NCBI GenBank assembly: GCA_903952785.1 | Contig: CAJBHC010000045.1 | Span: forward strand, 1-13,247 | Reading direction: 5' to 3' | Length of the DNA: 13,247 nucleotides | From: an uncultured bacterium | Lineage (GTDB): Bacteria > Patescibacteriota > Minisyncoccia > Phycocordibacterales > CAIZLB01 | Part shown: piece by piece, positions 4,952-12,648 of the stretch | Layout of the letters: each line of letters opens with the position of its first letter | Numbering within the stretch: position 1 is the first letter of the stretch | The notes under the pieces: generated by a model | The model's input: the letters and a program-made list of their open reading frames with translations, nothing else | Database searches by the model: none | Told to the model about the DNA's origin: nothing | Translations under genes and position numbers: made by a program

Positions 4952-7900
4952 ATGAAAAAAATCATACTTATAATTTTTGCATTATTAGCTTTATCAACCG
5001 CGACCTTCTCAAATCGTATATTTGCCGAGACCTTGTCGGCTGAAAAATATACTCCACCTGCTAAAATTGATTTAGCAGAAGTTGGTAAAAAGATAAACAG
5101 CGTTGATGGATCTGGGGTTAGAGTAGGGGAACCTCTCTTCAAAGACCTTGTATATAATCAGAAAGATATTGTTAGCATTACTTTGCCATTAAAGAATAAT
5201 AGTAATTTAGATTATTCTGATATATCTATCTCAGCTTATGTGATGGTGCACGCAAGTGGTACGTCTGCTCAGAATTATGGATATAAAAATGATTTGGTCC
5301 AAGTCTTTTTATCAAAGCAGGCAAGCAAAAATGTAAATATACAGTTTCAAATGCCTGACTCAGTAAATATAACAGAGGGGACTTTGGCGAGAATAGAATT
5401 TATGATTCTTACTAAATCAGGTGCTCTGCTTGGTTTGTCTGGCAAAAATATAAAATTAGGTAAGTTCTCAGATGCTTTGAGTGTAACAAATGCCTATGTT
5501 AGTGCAAACAATAGAGACTATACTTTACAGCAAGGTCCAACTGTCACAAAAGGTACATCTCCCAAACTGGTTCTTGAATTTAAAAATACAAGTTTAAAAG
5601 ACGTTCAATTGATTCCAAAAATAAAAGTCTATGATATTGTTCCCTCAAAACCTGAAGTCGGTGGTAAGGAATATGAAAGCTTCACAATAAAGGCTGGAAA
5701 AACCAGCAAGATAACATTGGAATTACCCGTTTTCTCTAAAGCGGGTGTTTACGATGGGCAAGTGCATTTCTTTGATAATGAAGGATTTGAGAGAGCTCCA
5801 TTCATATCAAGTAGGTGGATTGTTGACGGAGACATCGCCACAATACCTGGCGTGAATATCAATAAAAATAGTTTTAGAGCAGGGGATCTGATTGTTGCTA
5901 CCGTCTCATATACAGGTTCCCCTGTGAATATAGATACGAATTTAACTACAGATATTGGAACGAGTACTATGAGAATCACTCTGTTTAATGAGCAGAGAGA
6001 AGTTGTAGCTGAGGGTACTAAGGAAATAAATTTAAACACATTATCAGACTCAGCTGTATTTGAAATGCTTGCAGGAAAGAAGGCTGACTCCGTTAGCGCT
6101 GAGGTTGTGATTGTGAAAGGTGACGTAGAGCTGGTAAGGTATAATACGATTTTAACTGATCCAGATTCTAAAACAAAATTTGATTTTTCTAAATATGCAA
6201 TTATCGGATTATTGATTTTAATTGTTATTTTGGTCTTTGTTTCTGTAAAGAAGAAGCGTGTGCGTGTTTCGGTAGTCTTACTTGTCTTGATATTTGGCTT
6301 CTTAAGTCTGTGGGGTGGCGATGTTGTGGCTATGACCGGTGGAAAGGGTTACACCCAACCTCATGCAAATCTTGTTCCACCAACTTGTGGAGCCACAAAC
6401 TGTAAAGCTCCTATCTTCAATTTAGATACTTGGATCTCAAGGGATAAGTTTTCTCCTGGAGAAAACATGGGTTATGATATTTACACACAAGGAGCAGCCT
6501 TGGTCTGTCTTAATAGTACCTTCCCCGCGAAGGTTGATTATGCAATATATAATAGTGATGGTGGTCTTGTAAGCTCCAGTTATGCTTACAACATTGTGCC
6601 TAACCCAGGTGGACATAAAGATGTTGCATACCATACTTTTTCAAGCTTCGTCCCCGCAACTGCTAATCAAACACCAGCGTCCATAAATGCTCCAACCATC
6701 CCAGGTAAATATATTTTAGTAACAAATACAAACGTTCAGTTTATTGGGGCTGCTGATTTTGGTACCGTAACTTACGGTTCTTCGTATTCATGTACTGTTC
6801 CGTTGGAAAAAAGAATAAAGAGCTTTGATTTGCGTACGGGCTACATTTATGAAGATTATTGTCCACCTCCCGGACATGAATTACCTAGCCCTATGGTTAA
6901 TTATTTTTCATTCACCGTTGTTGCACAGACCACTACTCCAAATGTTGTTGCCAGCGTACCTTGGGTTTCTAACACTCAAGCTAGAATAAAATGGGTTTAT
7001 ACTGATCCAAAACCTCAAACTGGAAACGTTGTAGAAATATCTAAGACTGAGACTTTTGATTCAGTACTTCAGAGTATTTCAAATACTCCACCAGTTGTTG
7101 CAAAAAGTAATAACTTTTATCAGGCTTCTGTATCAATGATAAAAAGTCTATTTGGACTTGAAGTTGTAAAAGCAGAGGTCAATGTTGATGATACAAGAAG
7201 TATAATTGTATCTGGACTTGAGCCAGATACTAAATATTACGCAAGGATAAAGGCGACAAATGGAGACAATTGGAGTGCTTGGTCTTATAAAGATTTTATA
7301 ACCACGGTGTCTTCTGTCCCACCAGACTGTGATCCTCTAATAGATCCATCGTGTCCAAGCACAACAACAAGCGGCGGCGGGTTTGACGCCACGTGTCTTG
7401 TTTCTTCTTCGACAATTAAACAAGGAGAGAGCACAACTTTTACCGTTGCTCCACTTAATTCAAGCGGTACTGTAACGTATCAATGGAAAGAGTTTAATGG
7501 TCCAAACATCTCTGGACAAACAGCCACAAGTTATACAAGAACGTATGGTGATACCGGTACATTTGGTTTGCAAGTTTTGGCGACACAGGTATCAACAACT
7601 GGAACAACTGCTGTTACAAAAGATTGTTCAGTAACTGTAAATTCTTTGTGTGGTGCTATACCGAGTGACAAGTGCATTCCACCATGGATGAGTAAGGCAA
7701 CGGCGTGCGTTACTCAGGGTGGAGTATCAACATGGGTCTATGCATCTACTTCGGTACCCTGTCAGAATGAACCTAACGTAACTGTATTCAAATTTGATCC
7801 AAACAACACCGTTGTGGGATCTAAGTGTAAGCTCTTTCTGACAGCAACTAATGTTTCCTCTTGTTATCTAAAAAATATAGCAGGACAAAAATCTGTGACT

Positions 7901-8068
7901 GAAACTCAAATACCAGCCATTGGAGGAAATATTTCTGTGGTTGGTGGCGTTGGTGCTTCTGTTGGAAAACATACATTGTGGTGTAAGGGGGTATATGATG
8001 GTGCTGTTGCAAAACAATATGATACGGAAAAAACCTGTTTTTCCGATTCTACTTTTAGTGAAGATTAA
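4952..8068 (+). CDS. Large two-part surface protein with FN3/Ig-like modules
   Basis: A 1038-residue protein of unknown function. Residues 1-25 are a signal peptide (KK, hydrophobic core, then RIFA-E). Residues about 55-400 are beta-rich, with Ig-like signatures such as LVLEFKNTS and FRAGDLIVATVSYTGSP. A membrane helix lies at about 415-431, then KKKRVRV, then a second hydrophobic stretch (439-455) ending WGGDVVA. The C-terminal half is extracellular in type: an FN3-like domain near 660-785 (IIVSGLEPDTKYYARIKATNGDNWSAWS), a PKD/Ig-like domain near 812-898 (STIKQGESTTFTVAP, YTRTYGDTGTFGLQV) and a further Cys-rich segment to the end. There is no cysteine before residue 479 and there are 17 after it. 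The layout resembles two exported proteins fused end to end. Enzyme motifs were not seen; an adhesin or surface-layer role is a guess. Confidence 0.85.
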   Translation: MKKIILIIFALLALSTATFSNRIFAETLSAEKYTPPAKIDLAEVGKKINSVDGSGVRVGEPLFKDLVYNQKDIVSITLPLKNNSNLDYSDISISAYVMVHASGTSAQNYGYKNDLVQVFLSKQASKNVNIQFQMPDSVNITEGTLARIEFMILTKSGALLGLSGKNIKLGKFSDALSVTNAYVSANNRDYTLQQGPTVTKGTSPKLVLEFKNTSLKDVQLIPKIKVYDIVPSKPEVGGKEYESFTIKAGKTSKITLELPVFSKAGVYDGQVHFFDNEGFERAPFISSRWIVDGDIATIPGVNINKNSFRAGDLIVATVSYTGSPVNIDTNLTTDIGTSTMRITLFNEQREVVAEGTKEINLNTLSDSAVFEMLAGKKADSVSAEVVIVKGDVELVRYNTILTDPDSKTKFDFSKYAIIGLLILIVILVFVSVKKKRVRVSVVLLVLIFGFLSLWGGDVVAMTGGKGYTQPHANLVPPTCGATNCKAPIFNLDTWISRDKFSPGENMGYDIYTQGAALVCLNSTFPAKVDYAIYNSDGGLVSSSYAYNIVPNPGGHKDVAYHTFSSFVPATANQTPASINAPTIPGKYILVTNTNVQFIGAADFGTVTYGSSYSCTVPLEKRIKSFDLRTGYIYEDYCPPPGHELPSPMVNYFSFTVVAQTTTPNVVASVPWVSNTQARIKWVYTDPKPQTGNVVEISKTETFDSVLQSISNTPPVVAKSNNFYQASVSMIKSLFGLEVVKAEVNVDDTRSIIVSGLEPDTKYYARIKATNGDNWSAWSYKDFITTVSSVPPDCDPLIDPSCPSTTTSGGGFDATCLVSSSTIKQGESTTFTVAPLNSSGTVTYQWKEFNGPNISGQTATSYTRTYGDTGTFGLQVLATQVSTTGTTAVTKDCSVTVNSLCGAIPSDKCIPPWMSKATACVTQGGVSTWVYASTSVPCQNEPNVTVFKFDPNNTVVGSKCKLFLTATNVSSCYLKNIAGQKSVTETQIPAIGGNISVVGGVGASVGKHTLWCKGVYDGAVAKQYDTEKTCFSDSTFSED

Positions 8069-8142
8069 AAAGCTGGTTGATATTTAATTTAAATCGGCAT
8101 TATTTTATGCACATTCTATACGTATTTTAGTCTATTTCTATA

Positions 8143-8176
8143 TAAAATCTTCGGGAATTCTTTAGAATTTCTTTAT
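8143..8176 (+). repeat. Dispersed 34-nt intergenic element, copy 2 (upstream of radC)
   Basis: 31 of 34 positions match the minus strand of 3233-3200. It lies 37-70 nt upstream of the radC ATG, in the same orientation relative to the gene as copy 1. It contains the palindrome AATTCTttAGAATT (8156-8169) and leads into AATTTCT-ttat-AGAAATT (8166-8183). Confidence 0.8.
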
Positions 8177-8194
8177 AGAAATTTCATATTGATT

Positions 8195-8203
8195 TGCTAT
8201 ACT
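8195..8203 (+). promoter_or_regulatory. Extended -10 promoter of radC
   Basis: TGC (8195-8197) plus TATACT (8198-8203) form an extended -10 element, identical to that at 9814-9822. No convincing -35 box is present. The ATG at 8213 is 9 nt downstream, so the leader would be only about 2-3 nt. This argues against the in-frame TTG at 8189, which lies upstream of the -10 box. Confidence 0.55.
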
Positions 8204-8212
8204 ATCCGCATT

Positions 8213-8977
8213 ATGCAGCAAACATCAATCAAAACAAATCCATATGTCATAAAAGATACAGATTTATTCATGTCTTCAGCCGGAGATAGTAGGAGTGCTC
8301 GTGTATATGATTTACGCCTTCGTGATTTACCAAAAGAAGAAAAGCCTAGAGAAAAATTATTGTCCTTTGGCCCCGCAAGTCTTTCTTTGGCAGAGCTGGT
8401 TGCTGTTGTCTTGAACGTTGGCACAAAAAATGAAGATGTTCTTTCTATGTCAAAGCGTCTTGTAAAAGAATATGGAGTTAGTGCTTTATCGTCCCAAATT
8501 AATCCTCAGCAATTAATGGATGATCTGAATATTCCAATTGGTAAGGCGTGTCAGATAGTTGCCTGTAGTGAAATAGGGAGGCGTTTGCATAAGAAAAATG
8601 ATATAGGTCTGGCTGTTATAAGAACCGCAAAAGATGCCTATGATTATTTAAAAGATATACATTCCTTGCCCAAAGAGCAATTGAGGGGAATATATTTAGA
8701 TACTCATAATAGAGTTATTCATGATGAGGTCATATCTATTGGGACAATAAATACAAACATTGTTCATCCAAGAGAAGTTTTTAGACCGGCACTAGAATAT
8801 GGTGCTGTTGCTGTGGTACTTGCTCATAATCATCCATCTGGTATTGTTAGTCCAAGTACGGCTGATATTGAAATCACAAAACAATTGGTTCAGGCTGGTA
8901 AAATGATTGGTATTCATGTTTTAGACCATGTAGTTATAACAAAAACCGGTTTTCAGAGTATTGAAGTTGAATATTAA
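8213..8977 (+). CDS. radC: RadC family JAB-domain protein (UPF0758)
   Basis: A 254-residue protein starting at the ATG at 8213. Residues 1-30 are a variable extension. The UPF0758/helix-hairpin-helix-like part runs from about 31 to 128 (LRLRDLPKEEKPREKLLSFG, LSLAELVAVVLNVGT). The RadC JAB/MPN domain (about 133-254) contains Glu172 (HDEVISIGTINTNIVHPREVF) and the metal-binding signature AHNHPSGIVSPSTADIEIT with His205, His207 and Asp218. The metalloprotease-like fold is intact; the cellular role of RadC is not settled, and the old link to DNA repair in E. coli has been withdrawn. The gene has its own promoter and precedes rsmI by about 100 nt. Confidence 0.95.
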   Translation: MQQTSIKTNPYVIKDTDLFMSSAGDSRSARVYDLRLRDLPKEEKPREKLLSFGPASLSLAELVAVVLNVGTKNEDVLSMSKRLVKEYGVSALSSQINPQQLMDDLNIPIGKACQIVACSEIGRRLHKKNDIGLAVIRTAKDAYDYLKDIHSLPKEQLRGIYLDTHNRVIHDEVISIGTINTNIVHPREVFRPALEYGAVAVVLAHNHPSGIVSPSTADIEITKQLVQAGKMIGIHVLDHVVITKTGFQSIEVEY

Positions 8978-8987
8978 GGATCGGTCA

Positions 8988-9009
8988 TTGGATATAAAAT
9001 GGTATCCAA
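8988..9009. repeat. Inverted repeat after radC
   Basis: TTGGATA (8988-8994), an 8-nt loop, TATCCAA (9003-9009). This 7-bp stem begins 11 nt after the radC stop codon. It has no T-tract, so it could be a weak terminator or an mRNA 3'-end stabiliser. Confidence 0.3.
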
Positions 9010-9053
9010 ATTAAATGAACAAAGTGACTTGGTCAGTATATTTTGACGGAGAG

Positions 9054-9059
9054 TATGAT
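9054..9059 (+). promoter_or_regulatory. Candidate -10 box for rsmI
   Basis: TATGAT, the same hexamer as at murA, lies 19 nt before the rsmI ATG. The best -35 is a poor TTGGTC (9029-9034) with a 19-nt spacer; a TTGACG at 9043-9048 is too close. The leader would be about 13 nt, A-rich and without a Shine-Dalgarno sequence. Confidence 0.35.
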
Positions 9060-9078
9060 AAAATAAATCTAAAATAAA

Positions 9079-9783
9079 ATGTCTACATTATATGTTGTTG
9101 GAACTCCAATAGGTAACTTAGAAGACATCACCTTTAGGGCGGTGCGCATTTTAGGTGAGGTAGATTTAATTCTGTGTGAAGATACTCGTACGAGCCGGAC
9201 TCTTTTAAATAAATATGACATTAAGACGGCAACAATGTCTTTTCACACTCACAGTGGTCTAGCAAAAATAGACAAAATTATTGAAATGCTAAAAGAGGGG
9301 AAAGATCTCGCTCTTATTACGGACGCGGGAACCCCTGCAATTTCAGATCCAGGATCATTGCTGGTATCAAAAGTTAGAGAAGGGTTGGGAGATGGTGTGG
9401 ATATTAAGACTGTACCTGGTCCGTCTGCGCTAACAGCAGCACTTTCAATTGTTGGACTACCAGATCATCAATTTACTTTCATTGGCTTTTTGCCACATAA
9501 AAAAGGCAGGGAGACGTTGTTTAATAAAATTTCTGAGGCAAAAAAGGAGTCTTTTGTATTTTATGAATCAACCCATAGAATAGAAAAAACATTGGAGTCC
9601 TTGCGGGATCATTTTGAAAAAGCAGAAACACCAAATAGAAAGGTCTATTTAGCCCGTGAGCTTACAAAAATGTTTGAAGAATGTCTAGTTGGAAGTCCAG
9701 AAGAGTTGATTGAGCAAATTGCTGAGGATAGTAATAAAACAAGAGGGGAGTTTGTGGTGATTGTTGGACCGAGCTTCTTATAA
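9079..9783 (+). CDS. rsmI: 16S rRNA (cytidine1402-2'-O)-methyltransferase RsmI
   Basis: A 234-residue protein of the tetrapyrrole methylase (SAM-dependent) fold. RsmI methylates the ribose of C1402 in 16S rRNA, in the decoding centre, helping translational fidelity. Motifs in order: LYVVGTPIGNLEDITFRA (4-21), CEDTRTSRTLL (33-43), ALITDAGTPAISDPG (78-92), VPGPSALTAALSIVGLP (111-127), FIGFLPHKKGR, FVFYESTHRIEKTLESL, LARELTKMFEE and RGEFVVIVG near the end. It is shorter than the E. coli protein (286 residues) because it ends right after the GEFVVIV strand and lacks the C-terminal extension, as is common in small genomes. The next gene's promoter starts about 10 nt after the stop. Confidence 0.96.
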   Translation: MSTLYVVGTPIGNLEDITFRAVRILGEVDLILCEDTRTSRTLLNKYDIKTATMSFHTHSGLAKIDKIIEMLKEGKDLALITDAGTPAISDPGSLLVSKVREGLGDGVDIKTVPGPSALTAALSIVGLPDHQFTFIGFLPHKKGRETLFNKISEAKKESFVFYESTHRIEKTLESLRDHFEKAETPNRKVYLARELTKMFEECLVGSPEELIEQIAEDSNKTRGEFVVIVGPSFL

Positions 9784-9793
9784 ATTATTGTTG

Positions 9794-9822
9794 TTGGAAC
9801 AATTCATTAATCTTGCTATACT
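9794..9822 (+). promoter_or_regulatory. Promoter of the 55-residue protein / DUF4015 operon
   Basis: TTGGAA (9794-9799), a 17-nt spacer ending in TGC, then TATACT (9817-9822). The -35 hexamer and TGC extension match the pyruvate kinase promoter. The ATG at 9830 is 7 nt after the -10 box, so the mRNA is predicted to be leaderless. Confidence 0.65.
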
Positions 9823-9829
9823 AGAAAGT

Positions 9830-9997
9830 ATGAAAAAAATCAGAACAACACTTGTGGTTTTAGGATTGCTGATAGCTTTAATTCCAACATTCTTGTCAGT
9901 TTGGGGTGGAACAAAAAATTGGATCATAACAATACTTGGCTTATTAGTTGCTGTTTTATCTTATCTATATATACATGAACAGCAAACAAAAAAATAA
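9830..9997 (+). CDS. Small two-helix membrane protein of unknown function
   Basis: A 55-residue protein: MKKIR, a first hydrophobic helix at about 7-24 (TLVVLGLLIALIPTFLSV), the short loop WGGTKN, a second helix at about 31-47 (WIITILGLLVAVLSYLYI), and the charged tail HEQQTKK. The frame is open upstream to a TTG at 9761 inside rsmI, but the promoter at 9794-9822 makes the ATG at 9830 the sensible start. Its last 23 nt overlap the start of the next gene, implying one transcript and probable translational coupling. I do not recognise a family. A helper of the neighbouring membrane-anchored glycosidase is possible but rests on context alone. Confidence 0.65.
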   Translation: MKKIRTTLVVLGLLIALIPTFLSVWGGTKNWIITILGLLVAVLSYLYIHEQQTKK

Positions 9998-11336
9998 GAA
10001 AACAAAATACATCTGGCGTCTCTTGCGGGGTAAAAATGTACCCTATATCTTAGGGGCTATTTTTTTATTAATTATGGTTATTTTTGTCTTGCCAAATCTC
10101 TTCTCAGTCACATTTGACGCTAGTCATATGAAGGCAGAAGTTCAGGGTATTTCTAAAGAGGCTGGAGTTATAGCATCATCTGGTGGTTCTTCTTCAACAG
10201 AAGATGAAAATAAAGTTTTAGCAGCTTCTTCAACAGTGGAAATGTCCTCAGAAACAATTTTTGATCCAAACAATCCAATCATACAAATGAGACCTGGAGT
10301 AACTCACGTTAAAACTCCAGCTCCACTTAAAGCAATCTATATATCTAGTTGGGTTGCAGGATCAAATGATCTAAAAAATAAGATTAAAAAACTAATTGAA
10401 GACACAGAATTGAATTCTGTAATTATAGACTTTAAAGATTCAACAGGAAAGATTTCAGGCAAGACTGGGGTCCCAGAAATTGACAATGTTGGATGCACTG
10501 AAAATAGAATTAAAGATATTCAAGGATTGGTTAAGGAATTGCATGATAGCAATATTTATGTGATTGCTAGAATCGCTGTATTTCAGGATTCTTGCATGAC
10601 AGGAAAGCATACAGATTACGCTGTAAAGAGAAAAAGCGATGGTGGAATATGGAAAGATAGAAAAGGTCTTTCTTGGATGTATGCCGGATCAAAAGAAGTA
10701 TGGGATTATAATGTAAAAATAGCTAGGGTTGCATATTCTTTAGGATTTGATGAAATAAACTTTGATTACATAAGATTTCCTTCAGATGGGAATATGAAGG
10801 ATTTATCATATCCAGTTACTGTATCTAATTCCACTTCAACTGATGTGTCGGTAAATACTCGTTCAAACATATTAAGTAGATTTTTCATTTATGTTGACGA
10901 AGAGCTTATAAAAAAAGCGGGAGATAATAGGCCTAAAATTTCCGCCGATGTTTTTGGCTTGGTCGCTACAAATTATGACGATTTAGGAATTGGCCAAGTC
11001 TTAGAAAAAATTCTACCTTATGTAGACTATGTTGCACCGATGGTCTATCCATCTCACTTTGCTCTAGGTTGGAATGGCTATTCAAAGCCCGCTACTCACC
11101 CCTATGAGGTTATTAGTATATCAATGGGTAAGGCTGTGACTCGTGCTAAAGCGATGGGAGAAGATCCAAATAAGTTGAGACCTTGGCTTCAGGATTTTAA
11201 TTTAGGGGCAACTTATACTCCGCAAATGATAAAAGATCAAATTAGAGGAGCAAAAGACGTTGGGCTAGATAGTTGGATGATGTGGGACCCTGCAAATAAA
11301 TACAATAGTACGAAGAAGATCTTGTCGAAGGGATAA
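9975..11336 (+). CDS. Membrane-anchored putative glycoside hydrolase (DUF4015 / COG1306)
   Basis: A 453-residue protein starting at the ATG at 9975, which follows a basic N-terminus (NSKQKNKKTKY) typical of a type II anchor; an in-frame TTG at 9948 is less likely. The membrane helix is at about 24-44 and a Ser/Glu-rich linker at about 60-95. The DUF4015 putative glycosyl hydrolase domain (TIM-barrel type) spans about 116-450: LKAIYISSWVAGS, ELNSVIIDFKDSTGKI, NIYVIARIAVFQD, the likely active-site strand EINFDYIRFPSDG with Asp264, KISADVFGLV, VDYVAPMVYPSHF, LRPWLQDFNLG and LDSWMMWDPANKY. The substrate is unknown; a wall or surface polysaccharide is plausible, since the catalytic part faces outward. 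It overlaps the preceding 55-residue gene by 23 nt and shares its promoter. Confidence 0.9.
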   Translation: MNSKQKNKKTKYIWRLLRGKNVPYILGAIFLLIMVIFVLPNLFSVTFDASHMKAEVQGISKEAGVIASSGGSSSTEDENKVLAASSTVEMSSETIFDPNNPIIQMRPGVTHVKTPAPLKAIYISSWVAGSNDLKNKIKKLIEDTELNSVIIDFKDSTGKISGKTGVPEIDNVGCTENRIKDIQGLVKELHDSNIYVIARIAVFQDSCMTGKHTDYAVKRKSDGGIWKDRKGLSWMYAGSKEVWDYNVKIARVAYSLGFDEINFDYIRFPSDGNMKDLSYPVTVSNSTSTDVSVNTRSNILSRFFIYVDEELIKKAGDNRPKISADVFGLVATNYDDLGIGQVLEKILPYVDYVAPMVYPSHFALGWNGYSKPATHPYEVISISMGKAVTRAKAMGEDPNKLRPWLQDFNLGATYTPQMIKDQIRGAKDVGLDSWMMWDPANKYNSTKKILSKG

Positions 11337-11427
11337 TAAGCGCCACATTCTTGAATATAATTTCATCTGGTTAAATCTACTTTACTTTGTTTTTAATGCA
11401 TACAGCATGGTTATACATGCCTAATCC

Positions 11428-11456
11428 TTGTTGACGTAGAAGGCTTGTTGTATAAT
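11428..11456 (+). promoter_or_regulatory. Promoter of the InlB-repeat surface protein
   Basis: TTGTTG (11428-11433) and a consensus TATAAT (11451-11456) are separated by 17 nt. The predicted start near 11463 leaves a leader of about 27 nt made almost only of A and T, without a Shine-Dalgarno sequence. Confidence 0.6.
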
Positions 11457-11489
11457 AGGAATTAATTAAACTTATTATATATATTAAAC

Positions 11490-12548
11490 ATGGATATGAA
11501 TCTTAATCAGAACATTTCAAGATACGTCGTAGGGCTTATTGTAGCAGTAGCGTTTATCTCAATCGGATCACAGTATGAGAATATTAAAACAGAGTTAGGT
11601 TATTTAGGTGATAAGGCTAATGCATTAGTCGCAAGTGTTTCGAGGAGTGCTGAGAGACCGCCGATGATTGTTGTTGGCGGAGGTGGAACAGGTGCTTTTG
11701 TTAATAAATCTAGCGGAAGCGCTAGCGGAAGCAATAGCGGTAGTAATCAAATCGTAAATAGTCAAAAGGTCATTTCTTATTTGCTTTTGGGTACAGTAGA
11801 GGGTAATGGCTCTGGTAGGATTACTTCTATCCCAGCCCACGGACTAAATTGTGGTAGTGGTGTAAATCAGAAAGTGTGTATAGCATCTTACTCAATTAAT
11901 ACTTATGTTCTTTTAACTGCAGAAACAGATAAGGGCTCTATCTTCAAAGGATGGAGCGGTTCTTGTAAAAATACAAAAGATCTTAGTCCTAGTTGTTTAA
12001 TAAAAATGGATTCGCTAAAATCAGTCGTTGCAAAGTTTACCAAAAAACCGATACTTGAAGTTCGTAAATATTATGAAGATCCGGCTGAAACTTGGAGAAG
12101 ATCTGATGGTTTTCATGGTAAGGGAACAATAACATCTTCACCTTCAGGAATAAATTGCGGACTAGAGTGCTTAAAAGCAACATCCACATTTGATTTAGGT
12201 ACTTCAGTTACTCTCACTGCTAATGCAAAAGCTGACTCAGACAGTTATTTTGTAAGATGGTTTAGCGACAATGGGGGACGGGATGTTGACCCAATAATAT
12301 CCACCTCAACATCTATTACGTTTAAAATGAGCACTAGTTCCATGGTTGTCACTGGATTATTCCAATTAAAAGCTAAAAGATGCCGAGACCGAGGAATGGA
12401 TCCTTTGATGATTATGGATTATCAAGATCAAATTGAATATGTAAAAGCTGATAATACTTTATCTCAAGCAAAAAAAGATGAATTAATAAAAGAATTGATA
12501 AAATCCATGGAGAAGATATTGATGTGTGAACAAATTATGTTTTATTAG
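11490..12548 (+). CDS. Surface protein with two InlB-B-like repeats
   Basis: A 352-residue protein of unknown function. A hydrophobic segment at about 11-27 (RYVVGLIVAVAFISIG) is an uncleaved anchor or signal peptide. Then come a short charged region, a Gly cluster (VVGGGGTG, 61-68) and a Ser-Gly linker (74-86). Two tandem modules of the divergent InlB B-repeat type follow: 103-186 (GNGSGRITSIPAHGLNCG, TDKGSIFKGWSGSC, SVVAKFTKK) and 210-295 (GKGTITSSPSGINCGLEC, GTSVTLTANA, VVTGLFQLK). Each carries paired cysteines (121 and 130, 159 and 169; 223 and 227). The C-terminus (about 297-350) is charged and helical with cysteines 298 and 346. Such repeats are common in secreted adhesin-like proteins. 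The start could also be the ATG at 11496. Confidence 0.82.
   Translation: MDMNLNQNISRYVVGLIVAVAFISIGSQYENIKTELGYLGDKANALVASVSRSAERPPMIVVGGGGTGAFVNKSSGSASGSNSGSNQIVNSQKVISYLLLGTVEGNGSGRITSIPAHGLNCGSGVNQKVCIASYSINTYVLLTAETDKGSIFKGWSGSCKNTKDLSPSCLIKMDSLKSVVAKFTKKPILEVRKYYEDPAETWRRSDGFHGKGTITSSPSGINCGLECLKATSTFDLGTSVTLTANAKADSDSYFVRWFSDNGGRDVDPIISTSTSITFKMSTSSMVVTGLFQLKAKRCRDRGMDPLMIMDYQDQIEYVKADNTLSQAKKDELIKELIKSMEKILMCEQIMFY
11712..11747 (+). repeat. In-frame 12-nt tandem repeat (Ser-Gly linker)
   Basis: Three 12-nt units, AGCGGAAGCGCT, AGCGGAAGCAAT and AGCGGTAGTAAT, encode SGSA-SGSN-SGSN between the anchor and the InlB-like modules. Repeat-number change could alter linker length without breaking the frame. 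Confidence 0.75.
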
Positions 12549-12603
12549 GTAAATTTAATCACAATACTTTTGATTCAATTGTTTGAATATATCCAACGCA
12601 ATA

Positions 12604-12622
12604 GCCAAAAAACTTTTTTGGC
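12604..12622. promoter_or_regulatory. 9-bp palindrome upstream of the ATPase gene
   Basis: GCCAAAAAA (12604-12612), one base, TTTTTTGGC (12614-12622): perfect 9-bp arms around a central C. It lies just upstream of the likely -10 boxes of the gene at 12649 and 56 nt after the previous stop codon. A one-base centre suits a dimeric repressor site better than a hairpin; a bidirectional terminator is the alternative. Confidence 0.5.
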
Positions 12623-12633
12623 ATTATACTATA

Positions 12634-12639
12634 TATAAT
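12634..12639 (+). promoter_or_regulatory. Likely -10 box of the ATPase gene
   Basis: Consensus TATAAT, 9 nt before the ATG at 12649, with a second candidate TATACT at 12625-12630. Neither has a good -35 at standard spacing; that position is taken by the palindrome at 12604-12622. No Shine-Dalgarno sequence is present. Confidence 0.4.
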
Positions 12640-12648
12640 AATTAATAT

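Noticed and set aside
5749..6039. 96-codon open frame on the minus strand
   Set aside because: It is antisense to the 1038-residue surface protein, with no promoter, start context or recognisable motif.
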